A stretch of DNA of 64,000 nucleotides from contig DATJIF010000123.1 of assembly GCA_035493475.1 (NCBI GenBank), positions 1 to 64,000 on the forward strand, in the 5' to 3' direction. Numbering within the stretch: the first letter of the stretch is position 1; every line of letters begins with the position of its first letter. This document shows, piece by piece, positions 33,012 to 41,287 of this stretch. The stretch comes from Actinospica sp035493475 (GTDB taxonomy: Bacteria > Actinomycetota > Actinomycetes > Streptomycetales > Catenulisporaceae). A program made the position numbers and the translations under genes. The notes under the pieces were generated by a model. That model did no database searches. It was not told where the DNA came from and saw only the letters and a program-made list of their open reading frames with translations.

Positions 33012-33760
33012 TTCCCGTCCCCTTCCAGTCCCGCGACGTACGCGCGGCTCTCCCCGATCGCGGCGAACAGGTCCGTCGCGCACTCGTCGAACTCGACGAT
33101 CCGCCAGGCGGTCGCGGGCGCGGCGCCGAGCACCTCGGCCACCGGCATCGCGCCGGTCCCGACGGCCACGTTCGGCTCGCCCTTCTTCAGCGGGCCGTCC
33201 TTCACGTGCAGCGCCTCGACCCGGGAGCCGAGGCCGCGCAGCACGGCCGGCACGTCCGCGCCGCCGACCGCGGCCCAGTACGTGTCGACCTCGAGGAACA
33301 CCTCGGGCGCCAGCAGTTCGGCCAGCACCTCGAGGCCGTGCTTGCCGTCGAGCACCGGCTCGAACTCCCACCAGTGGTTGTGGTAGCCGAGCCGCAGGCC
33401 GTGCGCGGTGGCCTTCGCGGACAGCGCGTTCAGCAGGTCGGCCGCGCGCTGCAGGCCGTCGCGGGTGGTGAAGTCCTCCTGCGCGATCCCGGCGGGCACG
33501 ATCGCGAGGTCGGTGCCGAGCGTGGCGATCGCCTCGAACGTCGGGCCGGGCTCCGGGTCGAGCAGGCTCATCGCGTGCGCGCTGGAGACGGTCAGCCCCA
33601 GGTCGTCGGCCACCTTGCGGAAGCCGGTCGGGTCCTCGGTCGGCTGGAACGGTTCGACGGCGCCGAAACCGAGGTCCGCGAGCTGCCGCAGCACCCCGTC
33701 GCGGTCCTCGGCGATCGCGGCCCGGACGGTGTAGAGCTGCACGCTCAGTGGGCGGGACAT
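33008..33760 (-). CDS. Sugar-phosphate isomerase/epimerase (xylose-isomerase-like TIM barrel), short type
   Basis: 250 residues from ATG at 33760 with AAGGAGG upstream. AP endonuclease-2-type TIM barrel: SVQLYTVR at strand 1, GLRLGYHNHWWEFEP, FLEVDTYWAAVGG and EALHVKDGP supply the typical His/Glu/Asp metal ligands. Such enzymes isomerise keto-sugars or dehydrate 2-keto-inositols. It begins 44 bases after the first TIM-barrel gene and overlaps the following dehydrogenase by four bases. Confidence 0.85.
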   Translation of the reverse strand: MSRPLSVQLYTVRAAIAEDRDGVLRQLADLGFGAVEPFQPTEDPTGFRKVADDLGLTVSSAHAMSLLDPEPGPTFEAIATLGTDLAIVPAGIAQEDFTTRDGLQRAADLLNALSAKATAHGLRLGYHNHWWEFEPVLDGKHGLEVLAELLAPEVFLEVDTYWAAVGGADVPAVLRGLGSRVEALHVKDGPLKKGEPNVAVGTGAMPVAEVLGAAPATAWRIVEFDECATDLFAAIGESRAYVAGLEGDGN

Positions 33761-33804
33761 GGTGGAGCCTCCTTGCTGCCTGAAGTCAGAGTCCTGTTGG
33801 CGGT

Positions 33805-34725
33805 TCAGCCGGTGATCAACGGTCGCAGTGTACGGTGCGCGATCTCCAGCCCCTGCTTGACCTTCTCCTCGGTGCCGCTCCACACCGGGTCCTCGTGCTC
33901 GACCGACAGGGTGCCGGTGAAGCCGCCCTCGTAGAGCGCGTCGACCACGCCGCTCCAGTCCACCTGGCCGCGGCCGGGCACCCGGTAGCGCCACCAGCCC
34001 TCGTCCCACGGGTGCTCGCGGCCGATCGTCTTGCCGAAGAAGCCGTAGCGGTCGCGGGCGTTCGGGTCGAGCTGCGCGTCCTTGGCCTGGGCGTGCGGGA
34101 TCCGGTCGATGTACGGCTTGAGGGCGGTGACCGGGTCGATGCCGAGCCAGAGCAGGTGCGAGGGGTCGTAGTTGAGGTACAGCCCGAGGGAGAACATCCA
34201 CTCCCACAGTTCGGGGGAGTAGGCGATGTTGCCCGGATAGCCGTCCGGGTGCCAGCCCTCCATGACGCAGTTCTCGATGATGATCTTCACGTCGCGCTCC
34301 CCGGCGTACTCCACCAGCGGCGGCAGCACACGCTCGGCGAGCTCGACGTTCTCCTTCACCGACAGCCCCGGGTGCCGGCCGATGAACGTGCCGACCGTCT
34401 CCACGCCGAGCAGCGCCGCCGCGTCCACCGCCCGCTTGACGTGCGCGGCGATCTCGGCCCGGCGCGCCTCGTCCGGGTGCAGGTTGTTCTCGTAGTACGC
34501 GAGCGAGGACAGGTGCAGGCCGTGCTTGGCGAACAGCTCGGTCACCTGCTCGGCCTCGGCGGAGCCGAAGTTCGCGACGTCGATGTGGCTGGCCTCGAAG
34601 TCCCGGCTGCCGGTGGACGGCCAGACGGCCACCTCGAGCGCCTCGTATCCGGCGGTCGAGGCCCACGCGGCGATGTCCGTGAGCTGGAGTTCGGGCAGGC
34701 AGGCGGTCAGGAAGCCGAGTTTCAC
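33805..34725 (-). CDS. Sugar-phosphate isomerase/epimerase, long type
   Basis: 306 residues. Starts GTG-AAA (KLGFLTACLPEL); TIM-barrel motifs IIIENCVMEGWHP, LGLYLNYDPSHLLWLGID and GTLSVEHEDPVW give the Glu, Asp-His and Glu metal ligands. Close in style to YcjR-type 3-keto-sugar epimerases. GTGA overlap with the upstream dehydrogenase gene indicates coupled translation. Together with two Gfo/Idh dehydrogenases it suggests an oxidise-epimerise-reduce route for a sugar or glycoside. Confidence 0.87.
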   Translation of the reverse strand: MKLGFLTACLPELQLTDIAAWASTAGYEALEVAVWPSTGSRDFEASHIDVANFGSAEAEQVTELFAKHGLHLSSLAYYENNLHPDEARRAEIAAHVKRAVDAAALLGVETVGTFIGRHPGLSVKENVELAERVLPPLVEYAGERDVKIIIENCVMEGWHPDGYPGNIAYSPELWEWMFSLGLYLNYDPSHLLWLGIDPVTALKPYIDRIPHAQAKDAQLDPNARDRYGFFGKTIGREHPWDEGWWRYRVPGRGQVDWSGVVDALYEGGFTGTLSVEHEDPVWSGTEEKVKQGLEIAHRTLRPLITG

Positions 34726-35807
34726 GGGACCTCGATCCAGGTGCGGGAGTGGGCGGAGCGCAGCACGGCGTCGGTGATCCGGGCCGTGCGGGCGGCGTCC
34801 GCGAAGGTCGGGTAGAGCGGGTTCGGATCGGCTCCGGCGCGCACCGCGTCGTAGACGTCGGCGACGAACGCGGCGAAGCAGTCGCGGTAGCCGAGCGGGT
34901 GCCCGGCCGGGACCGGGCTCAGGCGCGCGGCCTCGGCGGAGAGCGTCCCGGGGTCGCGGATCACGGTCTCGGTGCGCTCGCGGCCGCCGACGAGGAGCGT
35001 CTCCGGGTTCTCCTGGTCGAAGGACACGCTGTGCTCCGCGCCGTCCACCTCGAACCAGAGCCGGTTCTTGCGGCCCGGTGAGACCTGCGAGACGACCAGG
35101 CTGCCGGTCGCGCCGCGGTCGGTGCGGAACACGACGTGCACCACGTCCTCGGTCGCCACGGCGCCGGTCCTGGCCCGCTCGGGGTGCACGGTCTGCGTCA
35201 CGGCCGACAGTTCGCCGATGCGGTGTCCGGTCACCCACTCGACCAGGTCGCACCAGTGCGAACCGATGTCCGCGAAGGCCCGCGAGGCGCCGCCGGCGGC
35301 CGCGTCCACGCGCCAGTTGTCGTCGTCGGCGCGCATCAGCCAGTCCTGCAGGTAGTGGCCGTGCAGCAGGCGCACGTCGCCGATCGCGCCGCTGCGCACC
35401 CGGTGCCGCGCCTCGGCGGCCATCGCGTGGTAGCGGTAGACGAACGGCACCGCGTTGATCAGGCCGCTGCCTTCCGCGAGCGCGGCGAGCTCGCCGGCGT
35501 CGGCGGCCTCGACCGAGAGCGGCTTCTCGCAGACCACGTGCTTGCCCGCGGCCAGCGCCAGCCGGACCAGCGGGCCGTGCAGGTCGTTCGGTGTGCAGAC
35601 GTGCACCACGTCCACGTCGTCGGCCGCGGCCAGTTCCTCGGAGGAGTCGAAGGAGCGTTCGGCGCCCAGCCGCGCGGCCGCGGCCTTCGCCCGGTCCGCC
35701 GTCGACGCCGAGACGCCGACCACCCGGGCCCCGGCCCGGCGCGCGGCGTCCGCGTGCACCGCGCCGATCATGCCGGTGCCCGCGATGGCGATGCGCAGCG
35801 GCTGCAT
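34722..35807 (-). CDS. Gfo/Idh/MocA-family oxidoreductase (first in operon)
   Basis: 361 residues from ATG at 35807 with GAGGGGGAA upstream. Rossmann start IAIAGTGMIGAVHA, EKP motif (HVVCEKPLSV) with the general-base lysine, VPFVYRYHAM and a conserved DIGSHWCDL helix. First gene of the operon and divergent from the ROK regulator, 118 bases apart. Substrate probably a sugar or glycoside; not determinable. Confidence 0.88.
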   Translation of the reverse strand: MQPLRIAIAGTGMIGAVHADAARRAGARVVGVSASTADRAKAAAARLGAERSFDSSEELAAADDVDVVHVCTPNDLHGPLVRLALAAGKHVVCEKPLSVEAADAGELAALAEGSGLINAVPFVYRYHAMAAEARHRVRSGAIGDVRLLHGHYLQDWLMRADDDNWRVDAAAGGASRAFADIGSHWCDLVEWVTGHRIGELSAVTQTVHPERARTGAVATEDVVHVVFRTDRGATGSLVVSQVSPGRKNRLWFEVDGAEHSVSFDQENPETLLVGGRERTETVIRDPGTLSAEAARLSPVPAGHPLGYRDCFAAFVADVYDAVRAGADPNPLYPTFADAARTARITDAVLRSAHSRTWIEVP

Positions 35808-35925
35808 GCAGTTCCCCCTCGATCCCGTCAACGTTTACGGTCGAGGGTGACGCTATGCCGCCCCTTTACGCCTGACAAGAGTCATGATTACGCTTACTTC
35901 TGTCATAAAGTCGAGGGGAGCGCAC
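35808..35925. promoter_or_regulatory. Divergent promoter region, sugar operon / ROK regulator
   Basis: Contains AT-rich blocks unusual for this genome: AACGTTTACGG, CCTTTACGCC and GTCATGATTACGCTTAC...TGTCATAAAG, with GTCAT repeated 21 bases apart. Probably holds both promoters and the ROK operator; the exact site cannot be fixed by eye. Confidence 0.5.
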
Positions 35926-37128
35926 GTGCCGGCGACCGGGTCGAACTCCGCCGAGGAGCGCCGGCTGTCCGCGCTCAGCGAACTGGCGTGTCTGGTCGCG
36001 GACGGCGCGGCCACCACGCGCAGCGCCCTGATCGCGGCGACCGGGCTGTCCCGTTCGGCCGTGGCGCAGCGCGTGGACCTGCTGATCGAACGCGGCCTGC
36101 TGGTCGAGTCCGAGCCGCTGACCACCGACCGCGGCCGCCCGCCGTACAGCCTCGACCTCGCCTCGGACGAGGTGCTTGTCGGCGGCGTGGACCTCGGCGC
36201 CACGCACAGCCGGATCGCGCTGACCACGCTCGGCGGCCGGGTGCTCGCCGAGGAGTCCCGCGAGGTCGACATCAACGAGGGCCCCGAGCGGATCCTCGGC
36301 GGCGTCGCGGACCAGATCGCGAAGCTGTGCGAATCCACCGGCCGCGCGCCGGAGGGCCTGCGCGCCATCGGGATCGGCGTGCCGGGACCGGTCGAGGCGG
36401 AGAGCGGCACGGTCGTGCGCCCGCCGATCATGCAGGGCTGGGACGGCTACCGGGTGCCCGGGTTCTTCGAGGACCGATACCCGGTGCCGGTGCTCGTCGA
36501 CAACGACGTCAACATGATGGCGTTCGGCGAGTACGTGCACCGCCGCGAATCGGAGCACCTGCTCTTCGTCAAGGTCGGCACCGGCATCGGCTGCGGCATC
36601 GTCTCCGGCGGCGTGCTCCATCGCGGCGCGTCCGGCGCGGCCGGGGACATCGGGCACATCCAGCTGCCCGGCCGTGACGACGTGCTCTGCCACTGCGGGA
36701 ACACCGGCTGCGTGGAGGCGGTCGCGTCCGGTTCCGCGGTGGCGGCGGCGCTGCGGGCCGAGGGCCTCGACGCGCGGCGGGCCCGCGACGTCGTGCGGCT
36801 GGTCTCCGAGGGCCACCCCGGCGCGCGGCGGCAGGTACGGCTCGCCGGGCGGGCGATCGGCGAGGTGCTGGCCTCGCTGGTCTCCTTCCACAACCCGGAC
36901 ACGATCGTGGTCGGCGGCGTGCTCGCCCAGCTGCACGACGACCTGCTCGCCGACATCCGCGGCGTGATCTACCGCAGGGCCCTGCCGCTGGCCACCCGCA
37001 GCCTGCGGATCGAGTCCTCGATGCTCGGCGAGCAGGCGGGCGTGCTCGGCTCGGCCCGGATGGCCGCCCGGCACCTGCTCTCGCCGCGCGGGATCAGCCG
37101 GTTCCTCGCGGCGGCGCGTCGCCGCTGA
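35926..37128 (+). CDS. ROK-family transcriptional regulator
   Basis: 400 residues from GTG at 35926 (GAGGGGAG upstream). N-terminal winged helix (TRSALIAATGLSRSAVAQRVDLLIERGLL), then the ROK sugar-kinase-like fold: GGVDLGATHSRIAL, LVDNDVNMMAFGEY, and the zinc motif GHIQ...CHCGNTGCVEAV. It most likely represses the divergent sugar operon and releases it on sugar binding. An upstream ATG at 35884 would start inside the promoter region. Overlaps the convergent epimerase gene by 35 bases. Confidence 0.9.
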   Translation: MPATGSNSAEERRLSALSELACLVADGAATTRSALIAATGLSRSAVAQRVDLLIERGLLVESEPLTTDRGRPPYSLDLASDEVLVGGVDLGATHSRIALTTLGGRVLAEESREVDINEGPERILGGVADQIAKLCESTGRAPEGLRAIGIGVPGPVEAESGTVVRPPIMQGWDGYRVPGFFEDRYPVPVLVDNDVNMMAFGEYVHRRESEHLLFVKVGTGIGCGIVSGGVLHRGASGAAGDIGHIQLPGRDDVLCHCGNTGCVEAVASGSAVAAALRAEGLDARRARDVVRLVSEGHPGARRQVRLAGRAIGEVLASLVSFHNPDTIVVGGVLAQLHDDLLADIRGVIYRRALPLATRSLRIESSMLGEQAGVLGSARMAARHLLSPRGISRFLAAARRR

Positions 37129-38149
37129 GCAGGTAGGCGTCCTCGGCCGCGTAGTCCAGGAACCGCGCGAAGTACGGGTCGTCCGGCGCGGGCAGGATGC
37201 CGTCCGGGTCCCCGGCGCGGAACACGTCGAAGAGCCAGTCCACCTCGTCCGCCACGGTCGCCGCGTAGTCGCCGACCGGCTTGTAGCCCAGCTCCAGCGA
37301 CGCCGTCGTGTCCAGCACGACCGGATGCGGTGCGTCCCACGGCGTGCGGCCGAGATCCGGATCGGCCGCGTCGTCGAGCAGCACCTCGTCCCAGGAGTGC
37401 CCGAGCTGCCGCGCGATCGTCTTGGCGATCTCCCGCGCGGACGGCGCGTCCGGGTCGGCGCTGTTCAGGATGCGCGCGCCGGGCTGCTGCGCCACGGTCT
37501 CGATCAGCGCCGCGATGTTGACCGCCGCCGTCGGATGCACGATCCCGCCGCCCCGACCGGCCAGCAGCACGGCCGGCCGCCGGTCCAGCACCCGCTTGAC
37601 GAACACCCACTCGCGCGGCCGGCCGGAACCGACCCCGTGCACCCGCGACGGACGCAGAACGCTGATCGGCAGGCCGCTGTCCAGCGCGACGTGCTCGGCG
37701 GCCACCTTGTTCGGTCCGTACCCCTCGCGGCTGCGGTAGTCCATGTCGCCGGGCGCCATCGTCGGCTGCGACTCCGGGACCGGGCCGCCGTAGTCCGGCG
37801 GCGTGTCGGAGTTCGAGTGGTTGCCCGCCGCGTCCACGTAGACGGCCTTGCTGGAGAGCAGCACCGTGGACGCCGCGTGCTCGGCGAGCGGCAGCAGCGT
37901 GCGAGCCTCGGCGCCGGTGAAGCAGACGCAGTCCACCAGCAGGTCGGCGCCCTCGCCCAGCACCTCCCGCAGCCGCGCCGCGTCGGCCCGCTCGGCCGCG
38001 TGGAACCGCACCCCGGCCGCCGCCAGATCCGGCGCCAGCCGCCGCGCATCGCGCCCGGTCACGTCCACCCGCCAGCCCGCCGCCGCCAGCCGCCGGGCCG
38101 TCGCCCCGCCGATCATTCCGGTTCCGCCGAGAATCAGGGCTCGAAGCAT
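37094..38149 (-). CDS. NAD-dependent epimerase/reductase (extended SDR)
   Basis: 351 residues. Glycine-rich NAD loop GGTGMIGGATARRL, catalytic YxxxK in GYGPNKVAAEH, substrate loop LRPSRVHGVG. Resembles NAD-dependent epimerase/dehydratases acting on nucleotide sugars or similar. Ends tail to tail with the ROK gene. No neighbour indicates the substrate. Confidence 0.83.
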   Translation of the reverse strand: MLRALILGGTGMIGGATARRLAAAGWRVDVTGRDARRLAPDLAAAGVRFHAAERADAARLREVLGEGADLLVDCVCFTGAEARTLLPLAEHAASTVLLSSKAVYVDAAGNHSNSDTPPDYGGPVPESQPTMAPGDMDYRSREGYGPNKVAAEHVALDSGLPISVLRPSRVHGVGSGRPREWVFVKRVLDRRPAVLLAGRGGGIVHPTAAVNIAALIETVAQQPGARILNSADPDAPSAREIAKTIARQLGHSWDEVLLDDAADPDLGRTPWDAPHPVVLDTTASLELGYKPVGDYAATVADEVDWLFDVFRAGDPDGILPAPDDPYFARFLDYAAEDAYLLSGDAPPRGTG

Positions 38150-38180
38150 CAGATCATCCTACCGCCGACGGCCCGTCAGG

Positions 38181-39383
38181 TCAGGGGCGCGTTCCGGTGA
38201 ACTGGATCACCGCGTGCTTCCCCGCGTAGCGCCAGCCGGGTGACGCGGCGTCGAGTTCGTCCGCCGCCTGTTGCGTCAGGCCGACCGCGACGTCCGACTT
38301 GCAGGTGCGCAGCGCCACGACCGGGCCCGGCAGGTACGCGGTCAGGTCGGCGAAGGAGGTGGTCACCGGCCAGAGGCGGTCGCCGACCAGTCGTCGATAG
38401 TTGAGATCGCCCTTGACCAGCGTCAACGTCGCCGAACCGACCGCGGCGGCGAACTCCGGCGGGAAGTCGTGGAAACTGAGCGGCGAGCAGAAGTAGTCGG
38501 GCGCCTCGAAGACCACGCGGCCCTCGGAGCAGTACTGCCACAGCTGCCTCCCCGCCTCGCTCACCAGGCCCTTCGCGGCCACGAGGCGGCGCAGCAGGGC
38601 CGCGGCGTCCTGCGTCATCGCGTCCGACACGTAGTAGGGGCGCGGCTTGAGGAAGACCACGGCGTCCGCGGCCCGGCCGGTCGTGATCAGATGCTCGATC
38701 AGCAGCAGGTCCGGGAGCAGTTCCTCGGCCGCGTTGTCCGCGACCAGGTTCACCCGTCCGGGCTTACTTTCATTCAGATGCGCCCAGACGGCCGCCTCGT
38801 CGTCCACGAGCAGCGACACGCCGACCGGCTCGCCCGCGATCAACTGGAAGCCGAGATCCGCCTGGTTCCCGGACAGGCAGGCGACCAGCAGGGCCGAATC
38901 CCGCTCGGCCGAGGTCATCTCCGCCAGCGCCGAGTACGCCGCGAGCTCCCGGTCCACCGCCGGCCCGGCGAGGCTGTCCGACTTCATCGGACCGAACGGG
39001 TCCACGCCGCACCAAGGACCGGCAAAATACCCCGTCGCCGACAGGAGTCTGCGATAGAAATAGCTCTCGGACCACAGGAAGGGCGCGTCCGTCCAACGCA
39101 GACCCCTGCCGAAGTACGGCGCGCCCCACGCGGTCCACGCCGCGTAGTCCCCGGCCGCCGCGTGCTCCGTGCGCGGATCCAGCGGCTGCAGCGTCCCGCC
39201 GAGCGTCTCCTCCTCGAGCCGCCGCAGGGCGCCGAGCTGTGCGGGTCCGTACGGCAGCGCGTCGCGGACCCGCGCGAACAGCCGGGGATGGCGGTCGTGG
39301 AAGACGGTGTAGGCGAACTCGGCCGGATCGGCGGCGGTGATGATCGGAGCGTCGGGCAGGTGCGACGCGGCGGCGGGGCTCAT
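38181..39383 (-). CDS. Damage-control phosphatase ARMT1-like (DUF89)
   Basis: 400 residues. The DUF89 metal/phosphate site is visible: NLVADNAAEELLPDLLL (D-N-x-x-x-E), VVFLKPRPYYVSD and VKGDLNYRRLVGDR; N-terminal helical region with AWTAWGAPYF and SESYFYRRLL as in ARMT1. These enzymes hydrolyse reactive sugar phosphates or damaged phosphometabolites. Start ATG at 39383. Unlinked to the sugar genes by 30 bases only, so co-transcription with the epimerase downstream is likely and could tie it to sugar metabolism. Confidence 0.8.
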   Translation of the reverse strand: MSPAAASHLPDAPIITAADPAEFAYTVFHDRHPRLFARVRDALPYGPAQLGALRRLEEETLGGTLQPLDPRTEHAAAGDYAAWTAWGAPYFGRGLRWTDAPFLWSESYFYRRLLSATGYFAGPWCGVDPFGPMKSDSLAGPAVDRELAAYSALAEMTSAERDSALLVACLSGNQADLGFQLIAGEPVGVSLLVDDEAAVWAHLNESKPGRVNLVADNAAEELLPDLLLIEHLITTGRAADAVVFLKPRPYYVSDAMTQDAAALLRRLVAAKGLVSEAGRQLWQYCSEGRVVFEAPDYFCSPLSFHDFPPEFAAAVGSATLTLVKGDLNYRRLVGDRLWPVTTSFADLTAYLPGPVVALRTCKSDVAVGLTQQAADELDAASPGWRYAGKHAVIQFTGTRP

Positions 39384-39535
39384 GCCTCGACGCTACCGAC
39401 TGCGATCTTCCCGCGCGAGACGGTCGGGGGACTACTCTGGTTGACGTACTCGGAAAAACTCGAGAGCCGCCTCAGGGACAAACACGAGGGGATTGTTGAT
39501 TGAGGTCTACGGCGAACAGTGGAGAGGAGCGACCC

Positions 39536-40234
39536 GTGCGGCCGGTCACCTTCGTGGCCTGCCAGAGTGTGCTGGAACTCGACCTCGGGCACGTCACCGC
39601 GCAGCGCGCGGTGCTCGACCCGCAGTTCCTGCACAAGATGGTGATGAGCGGATTCTACGGCTGGGTGGCCGAGGGCGAACCTAACCCGCGGGCCCAGCTG
39701 CGGGTGCTGCACGCCGCCCGCGTCGATCTCGGGGACGAACTGCTCACCATCGTCACGCAGTCACGGGTCCAGCCGGACTGGGACCGGCTCGCGAAGGCCG
39801 CCCTGCGCGACCGGCCGCGGCTGCTCCGGGTGGAGCACCAGATCGAGACGGGGCGGCGCTACGGCTTCCGCACCATCGTGCACCCGACCCGCGACGCCGG
39901 CCCGCGCCGCCGCCGACGGGACCTGACCGACCCGAAGGACGTGCTCGCCTGGTTCATGGACCGGCTGCAGCCCGAGGGCGAGCCGGCGTTCTCCACCGAC
40001 GGCCGCCGGGTGCGCCGGATCGGGGCGGACGCGCGCACCGAGCACCTGGAGGTGCGGGTGCTGCCCGCCGTCCAGGAGATGCGCGACCGGCCGGGGCAGC
40101 GGCTGACCCGCTCGGAGATCCACGGCGAGCTCACCGTGACCGACCCGGCCGCCTTCGCCGACGTGCTCGGCTCCGGCCTCGGCCGATCCCGCTCGCTGGG
40201 TTGTGGTCTCGTACAGGTCGAACCTCTAGACTGA
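39536..40234 (+). CDS. cas6e: CRISPR-associated endoribonuclease Cas6e (orphan)
   Basis: 232 residues, GTG start after GGAGAGGAG. N-terminal ferredoxin-like half: DPQFLHKMVMSGF (the His helix of Cas6e), RAQLRVLHAARV, LTIVTQSRVQPDW. C-terminal half: DPKDVLAWFMDRL, RSEIHGELTVTDPAAFADVLGSGLGRSRSLGCGLVQVEP, the glycine-rich ending diagnostic for the family (written here in two known parts: ...SGLGRSRS and LGCGLVQVEP). Cas6e cuts pre-crRNA in type I-E systems. No cas3, cas5, cas7, cse1/2, cas1 or cas2 lies nearby and there is no array, only one repeat-like hairpin just after the stop. Confidence 0.85.
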   Translation: MRPVTFVACQSVLELDLGHVTAQRAVLDPQFLHKMVMSGFYGWVAEGEPNPRAQLRVLHAARVDLGDELLTIVTQSRVQPDWDRLAKAALRDRPRLLRVEHQIETGRRYGFRTIVHPTRDAGPRRRRRDLTDPKDVLAWFMDRLQPEGEPAFSTDGRRVRRIGADARTEHLEVRVLPAVQEMRDRPGQRLTRSEIHGELTVTDPAAFADVLGSGLGRSRSLGCGLVQVEPLD

Positions 40235-40247
40235 GCGGGTACCACCG

Positions 40248-40263
40248 CCCCGCCGTCGCGGGG
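40248..40263 (+). other. Single type I-E-repeat-like hairpin
   Basis: CCCCGC-CGTC-GCGGGG, followed by AAACC, thirteen bases after the cas6e stop. Stem and loop have the form of type I-E CRISPR repeats, but there is only one copy. May be a decayed repeat or an autoregulatory Cas6e-binding hairpin. Confidence 0.4.
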
Positions 40264-40276
40264 AAACCTGAGCACA

Positions 40277-40304
40277 GCCCTGTCGTTCTCCGGAACGGCA
40301 GGGC
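40277..40304. terminator. Terminator hairpin between convergent genes
   Basis: 12-bp stem (GCCCTGTCGTTC / GAACGGCAGGGC, one G-T pair) with loop TCCG, between the ends of cas6e and the alpha/beta hydrolase gene. Confidence 0.65.
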
Positions 40305-40324
40305 GTTCGCGTCTCAGGGACCGG

Positions 40325-41200
40325 CTAGCCGACGGCGCGCTTGGTGTTCGCCACGATCTCGTCGATGTACGCGCCCCACAGCTGGCGCGGCAGGTCGTGG
40401 CCCATGCCGGGGAAGGTGCGCAGGATCGCGTCCGGGATGGCCGCGGCGGTCGCGTGGCCGCCGCTCACGTTGATCAGCGGGTCGGCCTCGCCGTGCAGGA
40501 CGAGGGTCGGGGTGGCGACGTCCTTGAGGGCCGTGGTGCGGTCCGGCGAGCAGAGGACCGCGACGAGCTGGCGTACGCCGCCCACCGGGTAGTAGCAGCG
40601 TTCGTAGAAGGCCACTTCCTGCTCGCGGATCACCGCCTCGGACACCGGGTACGCCGGGGACTGCAGCAGACGCCACGTGTACACGGCCTTGGCGATGGCC
40701 TCGTCGCGGGTCGTGGCGGCCGGGGAGAGCAGCATCTCGGCGGCGTCGGGGGAGGGGTGGCCGACGTCCGGGCTGCCGGTCGTGGACATCATCGAGCAGG
40801 CGGACAGCAGCCGGTCCGGGTGGCGCAGCAGCAGTTCCTGCACGATCATTCCGCCCATCGACGCGCCGACCACGTGCGCGGCGCCGATCCCGAGCGCGTC
40901 CAGCAGGCCCGCCGCGTCGTCCGCCATGTCGGAGAGCAGGTACGTCACCCCGGACGCGTCGCCGCCGAGCACCGCGCCGAGGTTCGGTACCGGCGCGGTG
41001 TCGAGGTGCGTGGACAGGCCCGCGTCCCGATTGTCGTATCGGATGACGAAGAATCCGCGCTCCGCGAACTGCTCGCACAGGCCCGGCTCCCAGGCCGTCA
41101 GCTGCATGCCGAGGCCCATGACGAGCAGCAGTGCCGGATCCGTCGGCGAACCGAAGGTGTCGTACTCGATCTCGATCCCGTTGGCATGGCAGCGAGGCAA
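40325..41200 (-). CDS. Alpha/beta-hydrolase
   Basis: 291 residues from TTG at 41200 with GAGGGAGA upstream (longer frame to 41275 has no similarity). Catalytic triad: nucleophile Ser in VVGASMGGMIV, Asp in LVLHGEADPLI, His in FPGMGHDLP; oxyanion region MGLGMQLTAW. Homologous to aclacinomycin methylesterase/3-oxoadipate enol-lactonase type hydrolases. Monocistronic; substrate unknown. Confidence 0.85.
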   Translation of the reverse strand: MPRCHANGIEIEYDTFGSPTDPALLLVMGLGMQLTAWEPGLCEQFAERGFFVIRYDNRDAGLSTHLDTAPVPNLGAVLGGDASGVTYLLSDMADDAAGLLDALGIGAAHVVGASMGGMIVQELLLRHPDRLLSACSMMSTTGSPDVGHPSPDAAEMLLSPAATTRDEAIAKAVYTWRLLQSPAYPVSEAVIREQEVAFYERCYYPVGGVRQLVAVLCSPDRTTALKDVATPTLVLHGEADPLINVSGGHATAAAIPDAILRTFPGMGHDLPRQLWGAYIDEIVANTKRAVG

Positions 41201-41287
41201 GGCGGTCTCCCTCGGTCGGTACTGTCGCTGACCTGCGACAGTACCGCACCGAAAGCGATCAAACCGGGACGACACGAAAGTGCTGCG

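Noticed and set aside
40248..40304. A CRISPR array after cas6e
   Set aside because: Only one repeat-like hairpin is present; the second hairpin has a different sequence and fits a terminator. No spacer-repeat periodicity.
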